A DNA stretch of 64,000 bases from Micromonospora sp. Llam0 (GTDB lineage Bacteria; Actinomycetota; Actinomycetes; Mycobacteriales; Micromonosporaceae): the NCBI RefSeq assembly GCF_003751085.1, contig NZ_RJJY01000001.1:5580001-5644000 (forward strand), written 5' to 3'. Shown in pieces: positions 28,438 through 36,870 of this stretch. Both the position numbers and the translations under genes were made by a program. Every line of letters starts with the position of its first letter. The stretch's first letter is position 1. The notes below the pieces were generated by a model. The model was given only the letters and a program-made list of their open reading frames with translations. It was not told where the DNA came from and did no database searches.

Positions 28438-28830
28438 TCATCCCTCGTCGTCTGGCTTTCCGTCGTCCTCGGCTTTCTCGATGTCCGCTGGCTTCTCGTC
28501 GTCGTCCGCCGTGTGGCCGTCGGGCTGGTCAAGGCGTGGCACGATCTGAATGATGACGCGGATCTGGGCGAGACGGACTCGGCCTGCTTCCGTGATGGTG
28601 TAGACGTTGTGGCCGTTGGCTCCCGGGCCAGGGCTGATCATTTTGCGCCGTACCAGGCGGTGGCGTGTGCGGGTCAACTCAGACTCGCTGAGGTAGCGGC
28701 CACTCCATGCTGCCATCTCGCGGCCCAACTCGGTGTAGCGCAGGGACTTGTGCTCCAGGCAGAACAGGGCTGCCGCGTCCCATAGGTTGTGAGCTAGATT
28801 GTCGATCTTGGCGAGGTCGTCGTACTCCAC
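28438..28830 (-). CDS. Small winged-helix DNA-binding protein
   Basis: A 130-residue protein with a GTG start and GGAG upstream. Residues about 10-85 have the helix-turn-helix-wing layout of HxlR/PadR-like regulators: an ALFCLEHKSLRYTELGREM helix pair, a recognition helix with SESELTRTRHRLVRRKMI, and a wing ending in VYTITEAGRVRLAQI. The C-terminal 40 residues are highly acidic (DDDEKPAD, EDDGKPDDE), which could mimic nucleic acid or contact a partner. A 13-bp palindrome 43 bases upstream of the start suggests autoregulation. Targets unknown. Confidence 0.75.
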   Translation of the reverse strand: MEYDDLAKIDNLAHNLWDAAALFCLEHKSLRYTELGREMAAWSGRYLSESELTRTRHRLVRRKMISPGPGANGHNVYTITEAGRVRLAQIRVIIQIVPRLDQPDGHTADDDEKPADIEKAEDDGKPDDEG

Positions 28831-28872
28831 TCGTCTCCACCCCGTTGTAGCCCCCCAACGACAACGATGCGC

Positions 28873-28885
28873 CGCTTGTCAAGCG
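28873..28885. promoter_or_regulatory. 13-bp palindrome upstream of the winged-helix gene
   Basis: CGCTTGTCAAGCG has perfect 6-base arms. One half (GTCAAGCG) recurs at 28942-28949, 64 bases away. On the minus strand the sequence includes TTGACA, so the site may overlap a -35 box. Candidate operator. Confidence 0.35.
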
Positions 28886-29072
28886 AATCGTCGGGCATCT
28901 AACAGTGCAAGTTGCAAACATCAACGAGTATCCACCGCTCCGTCAAGCGCCTTCTAGGCAATCGCAGGCACTTTTCACCGTTGGATCCGATATGCACCGA
29001 AATGCAGGGTAGTTCGGGTGATCCCCCATCATCCGTTCGGCTGATTAACGGCAATGCTTCCGGCCGTCTGGG

Positions 29073-29372
29073 TCACGGTTCCCGGCAAAGATCAGCAACG
29101 ATGGCTGCGACATCGCGTCCCAGGTCCGTCAACGACAGCGTCTCCTGGCGTGGCGGCTCGTGCGGGGTGTCGCTGCCGGCCAGCGCGGCGAGGACGCCCA
29201 CGCCGGCGAGACGGCGAATGGCGAGTTCGAGCGCTTCCTGCTCGGCGAGGGCTGAGGTGGTAGGCGTCGGTTGCCGTCCGTGATGCAGCGAGTCCAGCAC
29301 CTCGACCACGTACGGCGTCCTCACCAGGTCCACGGCGCTGCGCAAGGCGTGCTGTTCATCCTGCGGGTTCAT
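29073..29372 (-). CDS. Small winged-helix regulator, HxlR-like
   Basis: A 99-residue protein. The opening ALRSAVDLVRTPYVVEVLDSLHHG resembles the first helices of HxlR-type regulators, the middle has ALEAIRRL-type recognition-helix spacing (LELAIRRLAGVGVLAAL), and the end has LSLTDLGRDVAAIV, the usual wing and last helix. It is divergent from the pilus operon and 268 bases away, so it may control it. Candidate promoter and direct repeats lie in that gap. Ligand and targets unknown. Confidence 0.7.
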   Translation of the reverse strand: MNPQDEQHALRSAVDLVRTPYVVEVLDSLHHGRQPTPTTSALAEQEALELAIRRLAGVGVLAALAGSDTPHEPPRQETLSLTDLGRDVAAIVADLCREP

Positions 29373-29403
29373 CGCTGGCTGGCTCTCCTGTCAACAGCGG
29401 AAA

Positions 29404-29456
29404 TCGGTGGCTGTCGTTGCCGTTTGGTGCAGTGTAGAGCCCGATTCGGTGGCTGT
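29404..29456. repeat. Two 11-bp direct repeats around the winged-helix promoter
   Basis: TCGGTGGCTGT occurs at 29404-29414 and 29446-29456, 42 bases apart (four helical turns). One copy overlaps the -35 box, the other lies downstream of the predicted start. This spacing would suit a dimeric or cooperative regulator. Confidence 0.4.
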
Positions 29457-29459
29457 GAC
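29431..29459 (-). promoter_or_regulatory. Candidate promoter of the winged-helix gene at 29.1 kb
   Basis: Minus-strand TACACT (plus 29431-29436) is preceded at 17 bases by GTCACA (plus 29454-29459). The -10 is strong and the -35 matches four of six. It lies about 60 bases upstream of the gene start. Confidence 0.45.
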
Positions 29460-29530
29460 CTACGAGGCGCAAGACCAAATCCGGTGTGGCCAGAAGGTTC
29501 TCTCGCGCGGTTACCTAGGGCTACGCACAA

Positions 29531-29565
29531 CTTGTTCGTGCGACGTGCACGCGCGGCTTGTTCGT
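29531..29565. repeat. Two 9-bp direct repeats upstream of the pilus operon
   Basis: CTTGTTCGT occurs at 29531-29539 and 29557-29565, 26 bases apart. They lie about 80-110 bases before the GTG of the first pilus-locus gene and are a candidate regulator site. Confidence 0.3.
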
Positions 29566-29640
29566 ACTAACTCGGCGTAGCGCCTCTCTGGCTACCTCGG
29601 GTAGGACGGAAGGGTCGCGCCAGATTGGGGGAGGTTGCAG

Positions 29641-30276
29641 GTGCAAACCTTGACGCGCAACGCGAAGCGGGATGCCGACGACGGCGTGCTGTCGTGTTCG
29701 TTCGGGCGTCCTGGCGCGGATCGCCGGGTCGGTACTTCCCGACGTTGGCGGTGGGTCGCCGGGCTCGGCGTGTTGTTGCTGGGGTTGGCCGGCTGCGACA
29801 GCTCGGTGCCGACGGGTCAGGGTTCGTCGGCGCCGTCGTTGTCGGCTCCTGCGCAGAGCACGCGAGGGTCCGCGGAGCAGCAGGCGCTCGCCGCGTACGA
29901 GGGTATGTGGCAGGCGTACGCGGCGGCGGGGTTGACGGCGGACCCTGACGAGCCGGATCTGGCCCGCTACGCGTCGGGGCAGGCGTTGACGACGCTGAGG
30001 GACGGCCTGGCCCAGTACCGCGAGGACGACCAGTTTCTGAAGGGTGACCTGGTCACCCATCCGCAGGTCACGGATGCATCGCCAGATCCGGACCCGACGT
30101 CGGTGACGGTTACCGACTGCCTCGATGACACCAAGTTTCTTGTGTACAAGCGTTCCGGCGAGCTCGTTGACGATGCTCCGGGTGGCCGCCGGTACACGAA
30201 AGCCACCGTGACCAATCTGGGCGCGGAGGGCTGGAAGGTGACCAGTTTCGGAGTACAGGCGGTGAACACATGTTAA
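29641..30276 (+). CDS. Secreted lipoprotein, first gene of the Tad pilus operon
   Basis: A 211-residue protein started at the GTG at 29641, which has GGGGGAGG 7 bases upstream. A hydrophobic segment (WVAGLGVLLLGLAGC) ends in a lipobox, so the protein should be lipid-anchored on the outer face of the membrane at the Cys. The mature part begins with a Ser/Thr-rich linker and then has an AYEGMWQAYAAAGLTADPD segment and a beta-rich end, like NTF2-fold lipoproteins seen beside actinobacterial secretion loci. Its 3' end overlaps the next ATG by 7 bases. Likely an accessory subunit of the pilus machine; the exact role is unknown. Confidence 0.75.
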   Translation: MQTLTRNAKRDADDGVLSCSFGRPGADRRVGTSRRWRWVAGLGVLLLGLAGCDSSVPTGQGSSAPSLSAPAQSTRGSAEQQALAAYEGMWQAYAAAGLTADPDEPDLARYASGQALTTLRDGLAQYREDDQFLKGDLVTHPQVTDASPDPDPTSVTVTDCLDDTKFLVYKRSGELVDDAPGGRRYTKATVTNLGAEGWKVTSFGVQAVNTC

Positions 30277-31148
30277 GCCTGCGAAGGTCGGCAATCGCAA
30301 CCGCTGTCGCGGCCCTGCTGCTCATCACGTTGCCTCCCCATGCGGCGCATGCCGGAGGCGGCATCGGCAACGTGGACTGCCAGCAGAATCCCAGCGCGGC
30401 GGAGTGCAGTGTGGACGTCGGTGCCCCCGGTGCCCCCGGTGCCCCCGGCGGTCCCGGCAACGGTGGGAGCGGCGGCTCTAACGACAACGTTTCGGGCGGT
30501 GGTTCCGGCGACGGCGACGACAGCGGCCAGTCCTGCTACTACGAGCGGGTGGACCCGCAGCCGCAGCTCCCGGCGGGTGCCGGTGAGGGTGCCTGGTACG
30601 CGCAGGTCTGCGTATTCGGCGACGGCGGTTCATCGCGGTCGTTGCCGGTGTGGATGGGCACGGCTCCGCAGGTCGATCTCGAGGAGTTGGCGCGTAGTGC
30701 GCGGGCGAGGTTGCGGCTGCCGGTGCCGGCGATCCGCACGAACCCGGACGCGGAGAGGGCCGACGTGTTGGTGACCGTGCCGGTGTGGTTCTGGGTCGAT
30801 GACTCGTCGTGGGGTTCGCGGTCGGCGACCGCGTCGGTGCCGGGTGTCTCGGTCACCGCGACGGCTACTCCGGAGAAGGTGGTGTGGCAGTTGGGGGACG
30901 GCAGGTCGATCACGTGTGGGCAGGGCACCTCTTGGGCTGCGGGGAGTGATCCGAGGAAGGCGTCGCCGACGTGTGGGCACACCTACGACCTGCCGGCTCC
31001 CGTCACCCTGACCGTGACCGCCACGGTGACGTGGACGGTCGCCTGGGCCGGTGGTGGGCGGTCCGGGACGGTGCCGAACCTCATCACGACCGCGGCGACG
31101 ACGGTGCGCGTCGTGGAAGCTCCCGCGGTCAACACCGGGTTGCGGTGA
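30270..31148 (+). CDS. Secreted protein with collagen-like linker
   Basis: A 292-residue protein with a Sec signal peptide (about residues 1-29, ending AAHA before GG). A Gly/Pro-rich stretch with GAPGAPGAPGGPG and GGSGG repeats links it to a beta-rich domain. That domain contains the paired cysteines typical of such proteins (CYY, CVF, CGQ, CGH) and a Thr/Val-rich C-terminus (TVTATVTWTV). Homologues in actinomycete Tad loci are often labelled ATP/GTP-binding, but I see no Walker motif. The GTGA overlap with the next gene shows translational coupling. Probably an extracellular component of the pilus locus. Confidence 0.72.
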   Translation: MLSLRRSAIATAVAALLLITLPPHAAHAGGGIGNVDCQQNPSAAECSVDVGAPGAPGAPGGPGNGGSGGSNDNVSGGGSGDGDDSGQSCYYERVDPQPQLPAGAGEGAWYAQVCVFGDGGSSRSLPVWMGTAPQVDLEELARSARARLRLPVPAIRTNPDAERADVLVTVPVWFWVDDSSWGSRSATASVPGVSVTATATPEKVVWQLGDGRSITCGQGTSWAAGSDPRKASPTCGHTYDLPAPVTLTVTATVTWTVAWAGGGRSGTVPNLITTAATTVRVVEAPAVNTGLR

Positions 31149-31840
31149 GCGCGATGGCTGTCACCGCGGTCACCGCCACGCCGGGGCGTTCCGGCGCCGC
31201 GTCGGCCACCGGGACCGGATCGGAGCCGCCACGTGGGCCGGTGCTTCGCCGGCGGGTCAGTCCGCTGCGGGTGCTGCTCGCGGTCCTGCTGATCCTCGGC
31301 TTCGCGTTGGCCGGCGCGGTCGTGGCCGACAGGATCGACACCCGCCTCCCGGTCCTGGCCACCGCCCGTGGGATCAACGCGGGCCAGGTCATCACCGAGG
31401 CCGACCTCACGGTGGTGCGGGTCGCCGCCGACAGCACGGTGGCCACGGTGTCCGAGACCGACCGCGGTGCTGTGGTGGGCAGGACCGCGGCGGTTCCGCT
31501 TGTGGCCGGTGCCCTGTTGTCCCCGGGGCAGCTCGGCGCGGCGGCGTGGCCGCCGGCGGGCCAGGCACTGGTCGCTGTGGGTGTGAAGCCGGGCCGGCTG
31601 CCATCGGGCGTCACCGCTGGCAGTCACGTCCTGGTGCTGATCGTGCCGAGCTCCGCGGACGTTGGGACGGGCGGCGCTGCGCAGGTGGTGCAGGCGGAGG
31701 CCACGGTGTGGTCGCTCGAAGAGGCGAAGGACCAGTCCGGTGACATGGCTGTGTCGTTGTTGATCGCCGAGGTGGACGGTCGCCGGCTGGCGGCCGTGGT
31801 CGGTGACGTGACCCTGGTGCAGCTCGGTGTGGGGCGGTGA
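31145..31840 (+). CDS. CpaB/RcpC-like SAF-domain membrane protein
   Basis: A 231-residue protein. The GTG at 31145 overlaps the previous stop by 4 bases; an ATG at 31154 is also possible. After a Pro/Gly-rich cytoplasmic tail there is one membrane helix (VLLAVLLILGFALAGAVV), then a SAF domain with the typical VLATARGINAGQVITEADL opening and a VAVGVKPGRLPSGVTAG second half. In Tad systems CpaB/RcpC has this fold and helps pilus assembly at the envelope. The protein lacks the extra domains of proteobacterial CpaB, as expected for a Gram-positive version. Confidence 0.8.
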   Translation: MSAMAVTAVTATPGRSGAASATGTGSEPPRGPVLRRRVSPLRVLLAVLLILGFALAGAVVADRIDTRLPVLATARGINAGQVITEADLTVVRVAADSTVATVSETDRGAVVGRTAAVPLVAGALLSPGQLGAAAWPPAGQALVAVGVKPGRLPSGVTAGSHVLVLIVPSSADVGTGGAAQVVQAEATVWSLEEAKDQSGDMAVSLLIAEVDGRRLAAVVGDVTLVQLGVGR

Positions 31841-31847
31841 GCGAGCA

Positions 31848-32639
31848 ATGCTGATTGCAGTCGGCTACGGCAAGGGTTCGCCTGGTGCGACGACCCTCGG
31901 GTTGGGACTTGCCGCGGTGTGGCCGCGGCCGGACGTCACGTTGGTGGAATGCGATCCGGCGGGTGGTGACCTGTGGGCGCGCTTCGGCCACCACCCCGAG
32001 CCGGGGCTGTCCGCGCTCGCGGCGAGCAGCTGGGAGGGCCCGATCCCGGGGTTCTTCCGGCAGCGCCTGAGCGTGGGCGCCGATGCCGTGTTGGCGATCC
32101 CCGGCGACGGCGCGGCCGCGTCGGTGCTGACCTTGGTCGATCGTGGGCTCGACGCGCTGCGGCAGGCGTCGACGACGGCGACCGTGATCGTCGACGTCGG
32201 TCGGGTCGACATCCGCAGCCCGGCCCTGCCGCTGGTCGCCGCCGCCGACCATGTGCTGCTGCTGTCCGCGTCTCCCCTGGCCCAGCAGGCCCAGGTCGGC
32301 GCACGGCTTCCATGGTTGTCGAACGCCCTGTCCGGTGAACTGTGGCTCGTCGGGGTCGGCGGGCACCGCACCGCTGAGGTGTCCCACGACCTGGGGTTGC
32401 CGGTCATCGGCACGGTGCCGTACAGCCGCTGGGGGGCCGGTGTGCTGTCGGGACAGTTGCGTATCCCGAACTGGCGGCGTCTGAAGCTGGCGCGGGCGGT
32501 CCGGCGTATCGCGGTCGCGTTGTGTGCGTTCGAACCTGAACCTGATCCGCGACCCGCCCGGATGGTGGTGTGGCCGGCCGCGGGCAGGGGCGTGGTGCCG
32601 CCGGCACCGACGCTCGCCGGCCGGTGGGGGGGCGGCTAA
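31848..32639 (+). CDS. CpaE/MinD-like P-loop ATPase of the pilus locus
   Basis: A 263-residue protein from the ATG at 31848. The N-terminus has a deviant P-loop GKGSPGATTLGL where a MinD-type protein has GKGGxGKT/S, and a switch segment LVECDPAGGDL. In Tad systems CpaE/TadZ proteins of this kind position the machinery at the cell pole or septum. The missing Lys in the GK(T/S) part means ATP hydrolysis may be lost or altered. It is 8 bases after the SAF gene and directly abuts the CpaF gene. Confidence 0.78.
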   Translation: MLIAVGYGKGSPGATTLGLGLAAVWPRPDVTLVECDPAGGDLWARFGHHPEPGLSALAASSWEGPIPGFFRQRLSVGADAVLAIPGDGAAASVLTLVDRGLDALRQASTTATVIVDVGRVDIRSPALPLVAAADHVLLLSASPLAQQAQVGARLPWLSNALSGELWLVGVGGHRTAEVSHDLGLPVIGTVPYSRWGAGVLSGQLRIPNWRRLKLARAVRRIAVALCAFEPEPDPRPARMVVWPAAGRGVVPPAPTLAGRWGGG

Positions 32640-33929
32640 GTGACCAGCACCGTACGGTGGAGGGAGTCGCCGCACCGGGAGGCCGTCGCCGCGCTACGTG
32701 CCGAGGTTTCCCGGCGGCTGACCGGTACGGAGATGTCGGCGGCCGAACGGGACACGGTCGTCGGCGCTCTGGTAGCCGAGGTGCTCGACCGGCACGCCCG
32801 AGACAGCCTCGCTGGCGGGCGGATGCCGCTGGATCCGCCGGCGGAGAGGGCTGTCGCCGCCGAGCTGCGTGAGTCGTTCAGCGCGCTGGGGCCGTTCGAG
32901 TCGTTGTTGCGCGATCCGCGGGTGACGAACGTGTTCGTCAACGGGCCGGTGGTGTGGGTGGTGCACTCCGACGGCAGCAAGCACCAGGTGCCGCCGCTGT
33001 TCGCCTCCCGGCAGGAGATGATCGAACGGGTCCGTGACATCGCCGCCCGCTCGGGTGCGGACGAACGCCGGTTCGACCGTGGGATGCCCAGGGTCAGCGT
33101 CCGGCTGCCGGACGGGTCGCGGCTGTTCGCGACGCTGCTGGCGCGGGAACCGTCGGTGTCGATCCGCCGGTACGCGCTGCTGAACGCGTCGCTTGATGAG
33201 TTGGCGGCCAGGCATCAGCTCATGGACCCGGTGGTGCGGGACCTGCTGACGGCGATGGTCCGGGCCCGCAAGAACATGATCATCTGTGGTGGCCCGTACA
33301 CGGGTAAGACGACGTTCCTGCGGGCCGCGGCGAAGGCGATCGGGCCGGGTGAGCGGATCATCACGATCGAGGACACCGACGAGTTGGCTCTCGACCAGGA
33401 CCCGGACCACCCGGACTGCGTGGCGTTACAGGCGCGTGAGCCGAACATGGAGGGCGAGGGCGGCGTCGACCTCGCAGAGCTGGTCCGGTACGCCCTGCGG
33501 ATGTCCCCGGACCGGGTGTTCCTCGGTGAGGCGCGCGGCGGGGAGGTCGTCCCGTTGCTCAACTGTATGAGTCAGGGCACCGACGGGAGCATGGCGACCA
33601 TCCATACCTCCAGCTCGAGGCAGGCGTTCACGAAGCTGATGGTGTACGCGGCGCAGTCCGAGGAGCGGCTGCCGTTCGAGGCGACCGCGCCGCTGGTCGG
33701 GGTGGCGGTCAACTTCGTGGTCCACCTGGCCTGGTCGGCGAACGGTCACCGCCGGGTGGTGTCGAGCATCCGTGAGGTGGTGCACGCCGAGGGCGCCGAG
33801 GTGATCTCGAACGAGATCTGGCGGCCGGGCCCCGACGGCGCGGCCGTGCCGGGCGCGCCGATCCGCGCGGAGACCGTCGACGAGCTGGCCGCGGCCGGGT
33901 TCAACCCCGACCTGCTGCGGGGCTGGTGA
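32640..33929 (+). CDS. tadA: CpaF/TadA-type pilus assembly ATPase
   Basis: A 429-residue protein with a GTG start directly after the TAA of the preceding gene. Walker A is GGPYTGKTT at about 218-226, with Pro-Tyr where most family members have small residues. The Asp box (TIEDTDEL), Walker B-like FLGEARGGEV and the His box region (SMATIHTSSS) are present. This family forms hexameric cytoplasmic motors that drive type IV or Flp pilus assembly. The N-terminal 80 residues form the usual helical adaptor. It sits immediately upstream of the inner-membrane platform genes. Confidence 0.92.
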   Translation: MTSTVRWRESPHREAVAALRAEVSRRLTGTEMSAAERDTVVGALVAEVLDRHARDSLAGGRMPLDPPAERAVAAELRESFSALGPFESLLRDPRVTNVFVNGPVVWVVHSDGSKHQVPPLFASRQEMIERVRDIAARSGADERRFDRGMPRVSVRLPDGSRLFATLLAREPSVSIRRYALLNASLDELAARHQLMDPVVRDLLTAMVRARKNMIICGGPYTGKTTFLRAAAKAIGPGERIITIEDTDELALDQDPDHPDCVALQAREPNMEGEGGVDLAELVRYALRMSPDRVFLGEARGGEVVPLLNCMSQGTDGSMATIHTSSSRQAFTKLMVYAAQSEERLPFEATAPLVGVAVNFVVHLAWSANGHRRVVSSIREVVHAEGAEVISNEIWRPGPDGAAVPGAPIRAETVDELAAAGFNPDLLRGW

Positions 33930-33933
33930 CGCG

Positions 33934-34800
33934 ATGCGTGCCCTGTTCGCGGTGCTGGGCGCCGGGTTCGCCCTGGCCGTGCTGCTGCTGATCTCCGGGC
34001 TGCGGGCCCGCCCGAAGCGGCCCCGGGCCCTCCAGGTCCGGCGGGAGAGTGTGGGGATCTCCGCGGTGCGTCTGGCTGGTGTGCTCGCCGTCGCGGCCGT
34101 CGCCGGGGTGGCGACCCGGTGGCCGGTCGCCGCGATCCTGGCCGGGATCGCCGCCTACACCCTGCCGGCGGTGATCGGACCGGACCGCGCCCACAGACGC
34201 GACCTCGCCCGGGTGGAGGCGATCGCCGCGTGGGCCGAGAACCTGTCCGGCACGCTGCGTTCGGCCGCCGGCCTGGAACAGACCATCGCCGAGACCGCGG
34301 CCGTCGCCCCGGCGGAGATCCGCGCCGAACTCGTCACGCTGGGTGCCGCGCCGCGCGCCGGGATCCGGCTCCCGGCAGCGCTCCGCGGCTTCGCCCGCGA
34401 CATGGCGGACCCGACCGCGGATCTGGTCGCGAACGTGCTGCTGCAGGCGGCCGAGCACGAGGCCCGTGACATCTCCGGCAGCCTCGACGGGGTGGGCCGC
34501 GCGGCGCGCCGGCAGGCGTCGGCGCGGTTGCGGATCGCCACCGGCCGGGCCCGGACCCGCACCTCGGTGCGGATCATCATCACGGTCGTCCTGGGCAGCG
34601 CCGTCGGCCTGGTGATGTTCGCCCGGGACTTCCTCAGCCCGTACGACACCGCGCTCGGGCAGTTGATCCTCGCCGTCCTCGGCGCCGGATTCGCCGCCTG
34701 TCTGCTGTGGATGGTGCGTATCGGTCGGGTGCCGGACATGCCGCGTATCCTCACCGGCGGCGACGACCCCGCCCTCGTCGTGCAGGTGGCGCCGCGATGA
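33934..34800 (+). CDS. tadB: TadB, inner-membrane platform protein
   Basis: A 288-residue protein of the T2SSF family. Membrane helices are visible at the N-terminus (FAVLGAGFALAVLLLISGL), at about 45-85, and near the C-terminus (IIITVVLGSAVGLVMF and LILAVLGAGFAACLLWMV). The middle carries the cytoplasmic helical domain with WAENLSGTLRSAAGLEQTI. It pairs with TadC to form the platform on which the motor ATPase acts. Its last four bases overlap the tadC start. Confidence 0.88.
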   Translation: MRALFAVLGAGFALAVLLLISGLRARPKRPRALQVRRESVGISAVRLAGVLAVAAVAGVATRWPVAAILAGIAAYTLPAVIGPDRAHRRDLARVEAIAAWAENLSGTLRSAAGLEQTIAETAAVAPAEIRAELVTLGAAPRAGIRLPAALRGFARDMADPTADLVANVLLQAAEHEARDISGSLDGVGRAARRQASARLRIATGRARTRTSVRIIITVVLGSAVGLVMFARDFLSPYDTALGQLILAVLGAGFAACLLWMVRIGRVPDMPRILTGGDDPALVVQVAPR

Positions 34801-35669
34801 TCCAGCTGATCGTCATCGGCGCGCTGCTCGGCGCCGCCCTCGCCTGGCTGGTCACCGCCGTGGCGCCGAGACGGCTGTCGGTGGCCGAAGCGCTCGACGC
34901 CGTGCGGCGTCCGCCCGCGCCGCCGCTGGCCGGTGTGGCACGCGCCCAGCACGCCGTGGCGGCGCCGCTGTACCAGCTGCGGCTGCCCCGGGCGCAGACC
35001 CTGCTCGACCTGGCGGTCCTGGAACGCGACCCGACCAGCTTCCTGGTCACCCAGCTCGGCCTGGCCGCGTTGGGGCTGGTCGCGCCCACCGCCACCGTGG
35101 CCGGGCTCAACCTCATGGGCGCCGGCATCGGCTGGGGTGTCCCGCTGGGGCTCAGTGTGCTGCTGGCCGCGGGCGGTTACGTCGTCGCCGAACTGTCGGT
35201 GCGTGAGGAGGCCGACCAGCGGCGGCTGCTGATGCGCCACACCATCGCCGCCCTGCTGGACGTCATCCCCACGGCACTCGCCGCCGGGGCCGGGATCGAG
35301 CAGGCGATGACCAGCACCTCCCGTAACGCCTCCGGGTGGGCGGCGCAACGCATCCGCGACGCGCTCGCCCACGCCCGCGACAACCACATTCCCATCGCCC
35401 AGGCGCTGCGGGAACTCGGCGAGCAGACCGGCGTCGTCGAGCTCGAACAACTCGCCGGCAGCCTGCACCTGGCAGCGGGTGAAGGCAGCCGCATCCGCGA
35501 GGCCCTCATCCAGCGCGGCGCCAGCCTGTCCGACCGGCTCATCGCCGATCTGGAGGCCAGGGCCGAATCCGCGACCGAACGCATGTCGGTGCCACTGATG
35601 GCGCTGACCAGCCTGTTCCTGCTCGCCCTCATCTACGCCGCCATGGCCGCGTTCCAGTCCGGAGCGTGA
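34797..35669 (+). CDS. tadC: TadC, inner-membrane platform protein
   Basis: A 290-residue T2SSF-family protein, ATG overlapping the tadB stop. Hydrophobic helices lie at the N-terminus (LIVIGALLGAALAWLVTAV), at about 85-125, and at the end (LMALTSLFLLALIYAAMAAF). The cytoplasmic domain includes IPTALAAGAGIEQAM and ALRELGEQTGVVELEQLAGSL, typical for TadC. Forms the membrane platform with TadB. Confidence 0.88.
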   Translation: MIQLIVIGALLGAALAWLVTAVAPRRLSVAEALDAVRRPPAPPLAGVARAQHAVAAPLYQLRLPRAQTLLDLAVLERDPTSFLVTQLGLAALGLVAPTATVAGLNLMGAGIGWGVPLGLSVLLAAGGYVVAELSVREEADQRRLLMRHTIAALLDVIPTALAAGAGIEQAMTSTSRNASGWAAQRIRDALAHARDNHIPIAQALRELGEQTGVVELEQLAGSLHLAAGEGSRIREALIQRGASLSDRLIADLEARAESATERMSVPLMALTSLFLLALIYAAMAAFQSGA

Positions 35670-35714
35670 ATCCGCCAACCCGGCCCCATCCACGACAAGG
35701 GAGGAACGTTTCCC

Positions 35715-35927
35715 ATGGGCAGCACACTGCGGGCGCTCGCCGCCCGTCTCACCCCCACCCGCACCCTCGGCCAGCGAGCCGAACGGCTGCGGGCGGAACC
35801 CGACCGGGGCAGCCACGCCGTCGAGTACGCCATCGGCATCGGTCTCGGCGCGGCGATCATCCTGGCCCTCTACGCCTCTTACCGCAGCGGCGTCGCCAGC
35901 GTCGTCTCCGGCTGGGTCTTCCAGTAG
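35715..35927 (+). CDS. Flp-type pilin, small
   Basis: A 70-residue protein. A 32-residue positively charged leader ends in Gly, followed by SHAVEYAIGIGLGAAIILAL. The Glu at +5 after the predicted cleavage and the long hydrophobic helix are hallmarks of type IVb pilins. GGGAGG-like ribosome sites precede it in the 45-base gap. It is the most likely major pilus subunit. Confidence 0.82.
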   Translation: MGSTLRALAARLTPTRTLGQRAERLRAEPDRGSHAVEYAIGIGLGAAIILALYASYRSGVASVVSGWVFQ

Positions 35928-35956
35928 CCCCACGGCATCGACGGGAGGTCTACCGC

Positions 35957-36376
35957 ATGCGACTCACACGCCCACCGGGTGCCGCCAGGACGAGGGCCGC
36001 GCCCTGGCGGCGCCGCGGGCGCGACGACCGCGGCTCCACCGCGGTCGAGTTCGCCATCGGCGCCCCGGTGATCGTCGGTCTGCTCCTGCTGCTCGTGCAG
36101 GCGTTCTTCTTCGGCATGGGCAGCCTGGCCGCGCACGCCGCCGCCGACCACGGCGTGCAGACAGCCCGGGTGCACGGCGGCAGCGCCGCCGCCGGCCAGG
36201 CCGAGGCCGCCGAACTGCTCGACCAGCTCGGCGGCTGGTTCGTCGACGACCCGACGGTGACGGTGCACCGCGGCCCGCAAACCACGACGGTCACCATCAG
36301 CGGGACCGTGCACGGCCTGCCCGTTCCGGTCACCGCCACCGTGCGGGCACCGACCGAACAGGTCACCACCCCATGA
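35957..36376 (+). CDS. TadE-like minor pilin
   Basis: A 139-residue protein. The leader ends DDRG, then STAVEFAIGAPVIVGLLLL, again with Glu at +5. The mature part is larger than Flp and beta-rich (TVTVHRGPQTTTVTI), as in TadE/TadF pseudopilins. A GGGAGG site lies upstream and the next gene starts within its stop (ATGA). Confidence 0.82.
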   Translation: MRLTRPPGAARTRAAPWRRRGRDDRGSTAVEFAIGAPVIVGLLLLLVQAFFFGMGSLAAHAAADHGVQTARVHGGSAAAGQAEAAELLDQLGGWFVDDPTVTVHRGPQTTTVTISGTVHGLPVPVTATVRAPTEQVTTP

Positions 36377-36870
36377 CCGGCGTACCCCTGACCACCCGCG
36401 CCGCCGCCACCCCCGCACGGCGGCGGCTACGCGGCGACCGGGGCACCGTCGCGGTGGAACTGGCCATCGGGGTACCCATGCTGGTGCTGGTGGTGCTGAT
36501 CGCCGCCGCCGCGTTCGTCATGGGCCGGGCGAACCTCGACGTCAACGCCGCGGCCGGCGCGGCCGCCCGGGCCGCGTCGCTGGCGCGCAGCGCGACCACG
36601 GCGACCAGCGCCGCCGTCAGCGCCGCCACGGCCAACCTCGCCGACCGATGCGCCGGGCTCACCATCGACGTCGACACCGGCGGGTTCCGCCGCGGCGGGC
36701 AGGTCCGGGTCACCGTGTCGTGCACCGTGACGACCCGCGGGCTCACCGGGATCGGACTGCCCGGCAGCACCACCTTCACGGCCACCGCGACCAGCCCCAT
36801 CGACGTGTTCCGGCACATCGCTCTCGACACGGCCAGCGGCACGTACCCGGAGGACACCGATCATGCCTGA
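36373..36870 (+). CDS. TadE/TadG-like minor pilin
   Basis: A 165-residue protein. The leader ends GDRG, then TVAVELAIGVPMLVLVVLI with Glu at +5, then an Ala-rich helix (AAAGAAARAASLARSA) and a beta-rich end containing two Cys. ATGA overlap upstream and 8-base overlap downstream. Probable pseudopilin of the same machine. Confidence 0.82.
   Translation: MTGVPLTTRAAATPARRRLRGDRGTVAVELAIGVPMLVLVVLIAAAAFVMGRANLDVNAAAGAAARAASLARSATTATSAAVSAATANLADRCAGLTIDVDTGGFRRGGQVRVTVSCTVTTRGLTGIGLPGSTTFTATATSPIDVFRHIALDTASGTYPEDTDHA

Noticed and set aside
30400..30480. Tandem repeat of GGTGCCCCC units
   Set aside because: Explained by the collagen-like GAP repeats of the secreted protein, not an independent DNA repeat.
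32694..33410. Minus-strand frame opposite the CpaF gene
   Set aside because: Antisense shadow; the plus frame carries all motor motifs.
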